NCBI GenBank assembly: GCA_003194525.1 | Contig: NBIV01000650.1 | Location: forward strand, 1 to 20,348 | Source of the DNA: Gracilariopsis chorda | Lineage: Eukaryota > Rhodophyta > Florideophyceae > Gracilariales > Gracilariaceae | DNA length: 20,348 nt | Reading direction: 5' to 3' | Shown here: positions 6,969 through 14,594 of the stretch, in pieces | Layout: every line of letters begins with the position of its first letter | Numbering within the stretch: the stretch's first letter is position 1 | Program-made: the position numbers and the translations under genes | The notes under the pieces: model-generated | Seen by the model: the letters and a program-made list of their open reading frames with translations, nothing else | Databases searched by the model: none | Told to the model about the DNA's origin: nothing

Positions 6969-7002
6969 TTAAAAATTCCTTTAAGTGCCTCGGCCAGGAC
7001 AC
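6661..7002 (-). pseudogene. ORF in the repeat with a transmembrane segment, unknown family
   Basis: 113 codons ending TAA at 6661. The N-terminal 25 or so residues come from the spacer and are probably not original. From NRFALD onward the translation is coherent: VRDHCKVLASP, a basic stretch (RCGRPSKKAIKHYK), VTPDEEAKWRC, then a hydrophobic segment of about 18 residues (YYGILAVVYIISLLLV) and a Cys-containing tail. The same product is present but broken by stops and indels in the copies at 7200-7500 and 8110-8400. It is likely a fragment of a repeat-borne or multigene-family membrane protein; I do not recognise it. Confidence 0.3.
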
Positions 7003-7512
7003 CGAAGGAGCGGATACGACTGTACTTACAGCGAGTTCCTACAGTGCAATCAGCGGAAGTTGTGGCTCCCAAGAGGTGTGCCATGTTTCTCCGGGGAGGC
7101 ACTAATTGGAGGGAGGCACTACTCAAAGTACTACTACAGGAAGCTCCCTCCTGTACATTCTTTGCTGGTTAAAACCAATATCAGAAGGGCGTCGAAGTTG
7201 TCGTAGCCATCTGGAATCACGATTCTAAATCGCTTTGCGCTGGATGTCGTTGTGGTGAGGGACCACTGCAAGGTACTAGCGAGTCCCGCTCAGGGCACAT
7301 GCAGTTCCGCCCGTCGAGGTGTGCCGACCTTCCGAAAAGGCTATGAAACAATATAAAGTTACGCCGGATGATGAAGCCAAATGGAGAAGCAATTGGGTCT
7401 ATTACGGGAATTTAGCCGTCGAATAGATGATTAGCCTTCTACTTCTTCTAGAAAGTGAATACCGCTGCCTCGGAATTAGAGGCACGTGCCCGTAAACACA
7501 CACACACACACA
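6983..7512 (+). repeat. Direct repeat copy 1 (spacer plus right inverted arm)
   Basis: It begins aagtgcctcggccaggac and ends in a CA microsatellite, and matches 7891-8410 with few changes. Its second half (7188-7512) is the right arm of the inverted repeat. Near 7420 this copy carries a TAG that interrupts the frame kept in the left arm, and a 3-base expansion (cttcttcta) absent from the other copies. Confidence 0.85.
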
Positions 7513-7890
7513 TCAAAAGTCCTGCTCTCGCTAGTGTATGCTTTGCATCTAAGTTAGATACCTGTACTACCAACTCCGACTACCAGTCGAATCAGTATCC
7601 TAGATGCATACACTCATACTGTATGAGAAGTACTCATCCCATACATAGAGCAGTAGTATAAGTGCTCTACTCATACTCTACTCATACTACTGCTCTTAAG
7701 AGCAGTAGTATGAGTGCTCTAAATTTTCGGATCGCGATTTCGAAATAACAAGCAACATAGCAACCCTCTACAAGTCTATCTGCGGGTTGTAAAATGTCCT
7801 TCTAGGGGTATCGTATCGTACCAGCTCGTAGCCTTCTGCAGTGTGTGTATGTGAGTGACTCTGCTGTGCATGTGACGACTGAGCTACAGG
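7513..7890. other. Spacer between direct repeats, with palindromic cluster
   Basis: No gene is seen. 7620-7720 is a low-complexity cluster built from agtactcat/agtagtatgag words on both strands and includes the 36-base palindrome. The rest (7720-7890) is unremarkable, apart from a short tgtgtgtatgtgag run at 7841-7854. Confidence 0.5.
7680..7715. repeat. 36-bp perfect palindrome
   Basis: The arm actcatactactgctctt is followed immediately by its exact reverse complement, with TTAA-type symmetry at the centre (7697/7698) and no loop. A 22-base word (agagcagtagta, then a/g-variable, then gtgctct) occurs directly repeated at 7647-7668 and 7699-7720, the second copy forming the palindrome's right arm. 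Confidence 0.9.
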
Positions 7891-8410
7891 AAGTGCCCCG
7901 GCCAGGACACCGGAGGAGCGGATACGACTGTACTTACAGCGAGTTCCTACAGTGCAATCAGCGGAAGTTGTGGCTCCCAAGAGGTGTGCCATGTTCTCCG
8001 GGGAGGCACTAATTGGAGGGAGGCACTACTCAAAGTACTACTACAGGAAGCTCCCTCCTGTACATTCTTTGCTGGTTAAAACCAATATCAGAAGGGCGTC
8101 GAAGTTGTCGTAGCCCATCTGGAATCACGATTCTAAATCGCTTTGCGCTGGATGTCGTTGTGGTGAGGGACCACTGCAAGGTACTAGCGAGTCCCGCTCA
8201 GGGCACATGCAGTTCCGCCCGTCGAGGTGTGCCGACCTTCCGAAAAGGCTATAAAACACTATAACGTTACGCCAGATGATGAAGCCAAATGGAGATGCGA
8301 TTGGGTCTATTACGGGAATTTAGCCGTCGAATAGATGATTAGCCTTCTACTTGTAGAAAGCGAATACCGTTGCCTTGGAATTAGAGGCACGTGCCAGTAA
8401 CCACACACGC
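7891..8410 (+). repeat. Direct repeat copy 2
   Basis: A near copy of 6983-7512, starting aagtgccccggccagg and ending gtgccagtaaccacacacgc. The terminal microsatellite is nearly lost. At one site (cttctacttgtagaaagcg near 8346-8364) it agrees with the left inverted arm rather than with copy 1, so the three copies are mosaics of each other. Confidence 0.85.
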
Positions 8411-8903
8411 AATATCAGAAAGCGCTGGCCTCTTCAAGCGACGCAAGAATACAGAGCACTAAAAAATCTTCTCGTAAGACATATCACGGCTTTAAAGCGT
8501 CTTGAAGTACCAGTTCCAAGTGCTCGGCGTTGTGATTCTGTGATACGAACGGCAGCCTAAGATTAATGTATGGTGTCAACCTCGGAGTGGTATACTCCTT
8601 TAATTTTTGGGAAATAACATTCTTCTGGTAATGGATAAACTGTTGATCCAAATGTACACATACCAACATTTGGCCCTTTAGTCTACGTCTTGTGTTATTA
8701 GGTCTCTGTAAACGGTAAAAGGTTAGCGGCTAACCCTTACCCGACGCCCGAATCTGTTGTTGCCACGCGGTTTTGCGCGCAAGTAAAGGCAACAGAACGG
8801 AGCCAATTAGTCAGTCCAAAACGTATTAAATAAACATAGCAGATTTCTTTCTGTGGCCGCAAGGTGTAATACCTCGTTGAATGAGCTCGCCCACAAACGT
8901 GGG
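8411..8903. other. Flank between repeat complex and LTR array
   Basis: No accepted gene; the short frames on both strands lack protein character. An imperfect palindrome lies at 8714-8741 (ggtaaaaggttagc against ggctaacccttacc), whose core GGTTAGC-G-GCTAACC is perfect. It resembles the GGTAAAGGGTTA words at about 5051 and 5310. Confidence 0.45.
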
Positions 8904-9968
8904 TGTGGGCGCCATCACGAGACAGTGACGCAGGGGGCCAAAAAGTTGTAATAATAAAAGCCAAAAGGGTGCTTTTCGTAGCTGAAAGCCCCAAAACAAG
9001 TTGAAAACAGTGGGATCAAAAGAACTAAACCCACTCGATGAAATAAAACAACACTAAGGAGAGCAAGAGGCTCAATCCCCAAATAAAACTTCTTAACTTC
9101 TTTGTTGAAACGGCGCGCAACCCAAGAATTATGTCAAGGATCACTAAGCGTCAGACCCTCGGCTTCCGGTCAGACACTCCGGATGTGAAGTGGATTCTGC
9201 AGCCTACCTACCTCTGCAATAACCAGAAGCAGGCGCATACAATCCTTACAGGGCTTCCCGAGGAGAGCTACTAACGGCGGGATATGCTTTCACTCTATAC
9301 CCAAGCTGGCCCTTTGCAGGAAAGGTTGCACGGCACGTCGCCTGCGGATAGCTTCCCGTCAAGTACTTCCGTCCGGAAATCACCAGGTCTTTCGACCGAC
9401 ACCGTTATCCGAGCAAAGCTCCGGTGGGGCTCACAGACGACAGAAACACCTTTGGTACACACTACCCGTCTCCCGTCCACGCCTAAGGCGCTTCAACCGG
9501 TCTTAGCGACGGTACGTCCCCACCCTATTGGACAACTAGCGGCATACGCCTCACTAGAAGCCCTTTATCCAGTGGCGAACGCCTCACTGGTTGTTGATGA
9601 TAGTTGAAGTGGCTGAAGGTTGATAGGGGGTGGGGCTTAGATGTTGGTCGATTGTTGAGGTGAGTTCAGACCAAAGTCCGAAGCTCAGAACCTCTTTTTA
9701 TAGTGTTTAGAGGCACTACAAACGAGCCAAATACGCATTTCTACTTGCTAGTTACTCATGTGTGCGTCTAGGTTACTCCATTGGCTTCTAGAGACCTCTG
9801 GAGCTGCACACTAACCAATAATAAAGCGACAATTTGCGCCAGCAGCACTAAAATACTGTAGTCTTTGCTCGGCCAACAAAGCGTGCAATGTGCTAGACAC
9901 TACTGGAACATTCTACACGTGTGTTCCAGCAATTCCTGGCACATTCCGCAACATTAGCGACCGACACA
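8904..9968 (-). repeat. LTR1 (3' LTR of copy A)
   Basis: 1065 bases, with five substitutions found against LTR2 and no length difference. On the minus strand it begins TGTGTCGG and ends GGCGCCCACA. A TATA box (TATAAAAA, plus-strand 9695-9702) and an upstream ATTGGT (CCAAT on the other strand, near 9815) suggest a U3 promoter. The open frame at 9284-9607 on the plus strand is the same in LTR2 and is judged incidental. The left edge at 8904 is set by loss of similarity; the right edge at 9968 is inferred from TG...CA ends and the adjacent purine-rich tract. Confidence 0.8.
9695..9702 (-). promoter_or_regulatory. LTR TATA box
   Basis: TATAAAAA on the minus strand, about 270 bases into the LTR from its 5' end, followed by GAGGTTCTGAGC. 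The same site occurs in LTR2 at 15374-15381, where it would drive copy A. Confidence 0.5.
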
Positions 9969-9982
9969 ACCCCAACCTCAAG
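9969..9982 (-). other. Putative polypurine tract
   Basis: On the minus strand CCTTGAGGTTGGGGT directly precedes the TGTG start of the LTR. It is short and interrupted by T residues, so it is a weak but well-placed candidate for the plus-strand primer site. The same sequence lies at 15648-15661 in copy B. Confidence 0.4.
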
Positions 9983-10003
9983 GGTTGCCACGCCGCGGCA
10001 ACC
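9983..10003. repeat. Hairpin between pol stop and 3' LTR (copy A)
   Basis: GGTTGCC and GGCAACC form a perfect seven-base-pair stem around a seven-base loop (acgccgc), placed between the pol stop (10011) and the purine tract. It is identical in copy B at 15662-15682. Confidence 0.7.
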
Positions 10004-10010
10004 TGAAAAC

Positions 10011-13000
10011 CTAACCTTCCATCGGGCGCGCAATATACTTCTTCAAACGACGGGCGTGTATTCCATGGCGAGTGTACCGGTTGTGTGGAGAAACCAACGT
10101 GTACCTTGGATGGTGAGCCCTCACCACACGACATGGACCAAAGTACTTAGAGGAAAAAGCAGGCCATTTCACGGTAGTGTTCAGGGCCTTTCCACGAGCC
10201 ACAAGGACCACATCACCGACTTCAAACTTCGTAATGGAGACTGCATCGACTTCCTTCAAAGGCCTCAGAGCAGAACGTTTAGCTCTATGATACCTTGATG
10301 CGAGCAGCTCCACTGAGCGGAACCGGTCGGAGGAGTCCCCAACTCGTGCCACGACACCACCTTCATCGGAGGTCATACGTGGTTTCACGCCGTAAAGCAA
10401 CTCGAACGGAGAGATCCCACTGGCAAGATGTCTGCACCGGTATCCGTACAGAACCGAAGGCAGGTGTTCGTCCCAACTTGAACGATTATCCAGAACTTTC
10501 TTTCCTATTGCTCTTTTCAGAGTACCAACCATCCTTTCAGCTCGGCCATTGGACATGGGGGCGTACGCCAAGACCGTTTTCCATTTGATACCATGGTCCT
10601 CCATGAATGAGACGAGCGACTTAGAAGTGAAGCATGTAGCATTGTCCGACACCACGATACGAGGGAAACCAAACACGGCAATGATCTCTTTTCTCACGAA
10701 GTCTATGACCTCCTGTAACGTAGACCATTTTGTCGCTACGGCAAGTGGCCAACCAGTCAAATGCTCAACACAAACCAGAATGAAACGGTTTCCGGATTCG
10801 GTAGTCGGAAGAGGACCTGCAAAATCAATCGAGAAGACGTCAAAGAGAGAGGAAATGGGAGTCCGAAGGTTGCTGTAATACCTTGGTAGTGGTGCGAGTC
10901 TCTGGCATTCGTCACAACTCTTGACGTAGTTGCCGATATCTTCATGCATAGTGGGCCACCAGTATCTCTCAGTGATGAACTTCCTTGTAGTCTTCAAATC
11001 CCAGTGTCCAATCTCATCATGAAATGACTTGATAATGATCTGTCGCCGACCAATAACAGGAACAACTCGCAGTGCGTTTGGCATCCTTCTGAACAATTTT
11101 CCTTCCCAGACCAGGAATTTCTTCGCATTTCGTCGGATTGCTTGGCGGAGACGTGCATCAGTCTCATATGTAGGCAGACCACAGAAGAAGCGCGCAATGT
11201 TTGCGTAGTATGGTTCAAGACCGGAGAAGTCGTCAGGCTCAACAGCCATACAAGCAAGGTCGCCTTCATCTTCTAACGGCTCGACCTCGTCTCCGTGAAC
11301 TATCCTTGACAGATAATCTGCTGCGCCATTCTCCTTGCCTGCGCGATACACTATTTCAAAGTCATACTCGGCCAGAAAGTCTAGCCAGCGAGCTAAGCGT
11401 CCATGTATATCGCGCTTCTGAAATGCATATCGTAAAGCCATATGGTCCGTGATTACCTTGAATGGAACAGACGAGAGTAGATACAATCTGAACTTCTTGA
11501 GAGCAAAGATAACTGCCAATGCTTCTCTTTCACATGCCGAGTAGTTCTTTTCCGCAGCGGTCATAGTACGACTGGCAAACTGCAGAGGATGTATCTTCCC
11601 ATCTTCCTTTTTCTGAGAGAGAACTGCGCCGAGTGAAACACTAGAGGCGTCCGTTTCCACAATGAAAGGCTGCTCGAAGTTTGGAAATGAAAGTACCGGA
11701 GGCTCAGTCATCTTTTTCTTCAGACCGTGGAAAGCTTTTAGCATCTCTCCGGTCCAACGCAGCTTTTTATTCCCCGAGGTAGCACTGTGAAGCACGTCGG
11801 AGGTCTCAGCAAAGTTTCTGATGAACCTTCGATAGTATCCGGCTAGTCCCAGAAAACATCGTAGTTCCGTAGTGGTGGCAGGAATTGGGGCATCCTGGAT
11901 TTTAGCAATCTTCTCCTGGTCCACGTGCACTCCATCTCCGTTGATGACATGGCCTAAAAGAGACACCTCCGATAGTGCAAAGAAACATTTGGACAGTTTG
12001 AGCTTCAATCCATGCTTCGCAATCCGACCAATCACAGCCTTCAAGTGAATCACGTGCTCTCTGAGGCTTCTTGAGAATATGAAAACGTCATCAATGTAAA
12101 CCCAAACGAATGGAAGTCCTCTTAGCACATGATCCATCATCCGTTGAAAGGTGGAAGGGGCATTCATGAGACCAAATGGCATGACTTCGAACATGAAAGT
12201 TCCGTATCTGCACACAAAGGTCGTCATCTCTTTGCAATCCTCAGACATCTTCACTTGCCAGTATCCAGAGAACAGATCGAGCGTAGTGAAGACACAGCAA
12301 CCTCCAAGTTCGTCAAAGATCTCTTCCATGCGTGGCAAAGGCCAGCGGTCAGCTTTCATGACTCTGTTCAGCTCTCTGTAATCGACACAAAACCTTGCGC
12401 TTCCATCTTTCTTCGAGGCAATGACAATTGGAAACGACCAAGCAGAGGCTGAAGGGGTAATGATACCAGCTTCGAGAAGAAGATCAATCTCCTTTCGTAC
12501 GAACTCGTTGTGCTTCGGCGACATCCTCCTGGCTCTGAAGTAGATTGGTTTGTCAATTGTCAACTCGAAAGAGTGAGAAACAGGCACATCGGCTGGGCGT
12601 AAGTCTTTCAATGACCAAGCGATTACATTCGAGTCCTTCAGACAAGAAACCAAGTCGTCTCTTTCATCCTCTGAAATGTGCGAGAGTTTTGAAAAGAGTA
12701 ACTTCTCGTGCTGCTCATCGGTAGTGATGTCCAATTGCGGGATCATTTCGGGAGTCTCGCCATGGTTCTTTTCTGTTAGAGCAACCACGAGTTGTTCATC
12801 ATTTTCAGAAGCAGTATCAGAGTCAATAGCGGCGTCAGAATCTGAAGTGAAGTCGTCGCTATCCGTCTGGGAACCCTCTTCGTCTGAAATCTCGACGCGA
12901 GCATAGTCAAAGCCAATTGTTACTCTTTTTCCATCAATATTCATCTTCACGTGCTGATTTCCGAGGTCAAGGCAGGCTTGTAACGATTCAAGTGTTGGAC

Positions 13001-13529
13001 AACTCACAATGATGTCGAATGGCGGACCATCAATAACAAGAAAGTCTGATGGAACGGAGACGCCCCTGAAGGATATAGGGATATCGTATAGTATTCCTCT
13101 GCACACGGCGCTCTGTCCATTGGCAACAGTTATCTTCTTCTTCGTATGCTTGGGTTCCAGTGCTAGCCTGTCACACAGCTTGGTTGACATAAGGTTTGGA
13201 ACAGCTCCAGAGTCGAGCAAAGCTTCAGTCTCAGTCCCATATATCATAACGGGGACCGCCTTAAGACGTCTAGGCTGCTTACCGACTGGCCCAACAAAAG
13301 GGCGTCGAACATTGCTTTTGCGACCGATGAGCTTACGAATCTCTTTCTTCGCATCATCTGCGTCTCCTCTGATAAGTTGTCCAAAGGTTAGTCCGGAAGA
13401 GGCATTCGCGAGCTCAGTGAGAACGTTATATTTGCTTGCATGGTCTTGAAGACTCTGTTTCTTCGACTTCCTCTGTTTCGGCTTCTTGACTTTCTGTTCA
13501 TGAACCTTAGGTCTCCGAACTCTCTCTTC
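10011..13529 (-). CDS. pol: pol of copy A: protease, RT, RNase H, integrase (read after gag TAA)
   Basis: The first ATG in frame is at 13247, but the frame is open from directly after the gag TAA (13530-13532), so 94 further codons, mostly basic, precede it. Counting from the 13247 Met: protease DSGA at 12-15; an acidic Ser/Asp-rich stretch at about 120-152; RT with Asp324 in LDLFSGYWQ and YIDD at 384-387; RNase H with Asp533, Glu575, Asp601 and Asp644; integrase zinc finger His743, His748, Cys778, Cys781; and the D,D35E triad Asp808, Asp868, Glu904. Near the end is a GPF/Y-type module (KYFGPCRVV). No chromodomain is visible. It ends KKYIARPMEG. The polyprotein would be processed inside virus-like particles to make and integrate cDNA. 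It differs from copy B at only a few residues, for example Trp382 where B has Arg. Confidence 0.9.
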   Translation of the reverse strand, partial: EERVRRPKVHEQKVKKPKQRKSKKQSLQDHASKYNVLTELANASSGLTFGQLIRGDADDAKKEIRKLIGRKSNVRRPFVGPVGKQPRRLKAVPVMIYGTETEALLDSGAVPNLMSTKLCDRLALEPKHTKKKITVANGQSAVCRGILYDIPISFRGVSVPSDFLVIDGPPFDIIVSCPTLESLQACLDLGNQHVKMNIDGKRVTIGFDYARVEISDEEGSQTDSDDFTSDSDAAIDSDTASENDEQLVVALTEKNHGETPEMIPQLDITTDEQHEKLLFSKLSHISEDERDDLVSCLKDSNVIAWSLKDLRPADVPVSHSFELTIDKPIYFRARRMSPKHNEFVRKEIDLLLEAGIITPSASAWSFPIVIASKKDGSARFCVDYRELNRVMKADRWPLPRMEEIFDELGGCCVFTTLDLFSGYWQVKMSEDCKEMTTFVCRYGTFMFEVMPFGLMNAPSTFQRMMDHVLRGLPFVWVYIDDVFIFSRSLREHVIHLKAVIGRIAKHGLKLKLSKCFFALSEVSLLGHVINGDGVHVDQEKIAKIQDAPIPATTTELRCFLGLAGYYRRFIRNFAETSDVLHSATSGNKKLRWTGEMLKAFHGLKKKMTEPPVLSFPNFEQPFIVETDASSVSLGAVLSQKKEDGKIHPLQFASRTMTAAEKNYSACEREALAVIFALKKFRLYLLSSVPFKVITDHMALRYAFQKRDIHGRLARWLDFLAEYDFEIVYRAGKENGAADYLSRIVHGDEVEPLEDEGDLACMAVEPDDFSGLEPYYANIARFFCGLPTYETDARLRQAIRRNAKKFLVWEGKLFRRMPNALRVVPVIGRRQIIIKSFHDEIGHWDLKTTRKFITERYWWPTMHEDIGNYVKSCDECQRLAPLPRYYSNLRTPISSLFDVFSIDFAGPLPTTESGNRFILVCVEHLTGWPLAVATKWSTLQEVIDFVRKEIIAVFGFPRIVVSDNATCFTSKSLVSFMEDHGIKWKTVLAYAPMSNGRAERMVGTLKRAIGKKVLDNRSSWDEHLPSVLYGYRCRHLASGISPFELLYGVKPRMTSDEGGVVARVGDSSDRFRSVELLASRYHRAKRSALRPLKEVDAVSITKFEVGDVVLVARGKALNTTVKWPAFSSKYFGPCRVVRAHHPRYTLVSPHNRYTRHGIHARRLKKYIARPMEG

Positions 13530-13532
13530 TTA
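13530..13532 (-). other. In-frame stop codon separating gag and pol (copy A)
   Basis: TAA in the context AGA TAA GAA GAG. The gag frame (ending here) and the pol frame (continuing to 10011) have the same phase in copy A, with 94 sense codons between this stop and the first pol Met. The same TAA is present in copy B at 19210-19212. Confidence 0.85.
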
Positions 13533-14594
13533 TCTTGTTGGATCGAGCAAAAGCGGGATGGGTGCACCACCGTCTGAACGGCGCTGTTTGGGCAACGCTT
13601 CACCGTCAGCACTTCTCTTGGTTGTGGCGACTACATCAGCATTCCCGGCGTTTTCGGTGACAATTGATACGGGGTCGGATCCTTTCTGAAGATTAGATGC
13701 TGACTCTTTAGATTCCTCATTGGCATCCCATACTTTGCGGGTCTCTTCGGGCCGGATTCTTCGCCAACAAGTGATCTCTGAGTGTCCAATTTTCCCACAA
13801 CGCGGGCATCGCGTATCTCGGTGCGGATTAGAGTCACATTGTGAAGCATAATGTCCGGGCTTCTTGCAGTATGAACAAACCTTTTCGTAGTCTAGACGCT
13901 CCGTCTGTGTCTTCTTAACCATTAATGACAGCTGAGCAAACTGCTCAGAGAGTTTGTCGACCTTAGACTCCAGAGCATGAGAGGTAGTTTCTTCAGAAGA
14001 CCTGTGGTTTTGGACAATACGCTTAGGTGGGGTACTTAATGAAACGTAGTTCTCCATTGCTTTCCGGGCAGCATCGAAGGCTTTCACTTGAACCTTCAAC
14101 TCATCATAATCATCAGCGCCACGGAAAACAACGAACTGGGCTAGATCAGCGTATTCCATTACAGCTTTCTTCAAAAGACCAAACTTAGCCTTAGCGTTGA
14201 ATCCTGCCTTTAAGAAGAGGTTGTCCATATAGGTCAAAGAACCAACCAAGTCTGCATAATCCAGTTTAGCAGATATTGCAAGGCGTATATCTTCCTCAGG
14301 CTCCTCGGCTTTTCCAAAACGATCAATGAAAGCTTGCTTAACGGAGCGGTAGTCCTTTGCTTCTTCCGAAAGTGAACCATTAACCGCATAAGAATCATAG
14401 TAGAACTCAAACGCTTTGTTCTCAAGGAAACCAAGCAACTCAAGTGCCATGTCCTCGTCAGTCCTTCCTCTCATCGCAACATTCTCAAAGTAAAAGAAGA
14501 ACTTTACGACGTCAATAGAAGAACCGTCATAAGAAGTAAATGCAGCGTTAGAGTCAGAAGAGCTCCCTCCTCGAGAGTACCATGTGGGCGCCAT
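13530..14594 (-). CDS. gag: gag of copy A: capsid and nucleocapsid
   Basis: 354 residues from the ATG at 14594, a typical size for Ty3/gypsy Gag. The N-terminal half has a retrotransposon-capsid-like pattern of helices (aromatic FFFYFEN near residue 33, LELLGFLENKAFEFYY at 51-66, RLAISAKLDYADLVGSL near 104-120). The C-terminal part carries two CCHC zinc knuckles of the form CX2CX4HX4C: Cys240, Cys243, His248, Cys253 and Cys263, Cys266, His271, Cys276. A coiled-coil-like segment (about 207-228) precedes them. Gag forms the particle and binds the RNA. The first four codons lie within the end of LTR2, so the primer-binding site, if directly next to the LTR, is translated as part of Gag. In copy B the same gene is broken. 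Confidence 0.88.
   Translation of the reverse strand: MAPTWYSRGGSSSDSNAAFTSYDGSSIDVVKFFFYFENVAMRGRTDEDMALELLGFLENKAFEFYYDSYAVNGSLSEEAKDYRSVKQAFIDRFGKAEEPEEDIRLAISAKLDYADLVGSLTYMDNLFLKAGFNAKAKFGLLKKAVMEYADLAQFVVFRGADDYDELKVQVKAFDAARKAMENYVSLSTPPKRIVQNHRSSEETTSHALESKVDKLSEQFAQLSLMVKKTQTERLDYEKVCSYCKKPGHYASQCDSNPHRDTRCPRCGKIGHSEITCWRRIRPEETRKVWDANEESKESASNLQKGSDPVSIVTENAGNADVVATTKRSADGEALPKQRRSDGGAPIPLLLDPTR
14565..14582 (-). other. Putative primer-binding site (copy A)
   Basis: TGGTACTCTCGAGGAGGG immediately follows the CCCACA end of the 5' LTR. The TGG start is as expected for complementarity to a tRNA CCA end, but I cannot name the tRNA. It lies inside the gag reading frame. Confidence 0.4.

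Noticed and set aside
7496..7512. CA microsatellite next to the repeat considered as telomeric or subtelomeric.
   Set aside because: A plain dinucleotide run; no TTTAGGG-type repeats are present.
9284..9607. Plus-strand 107-codon frame inside the LTR, also at 14963-15286.
   Set aside because: Identical in both LTRs only because the LTRs are nearly identical; no domain, and antisense to LTR transcription. Not accepted as a gene without transcript evidence.
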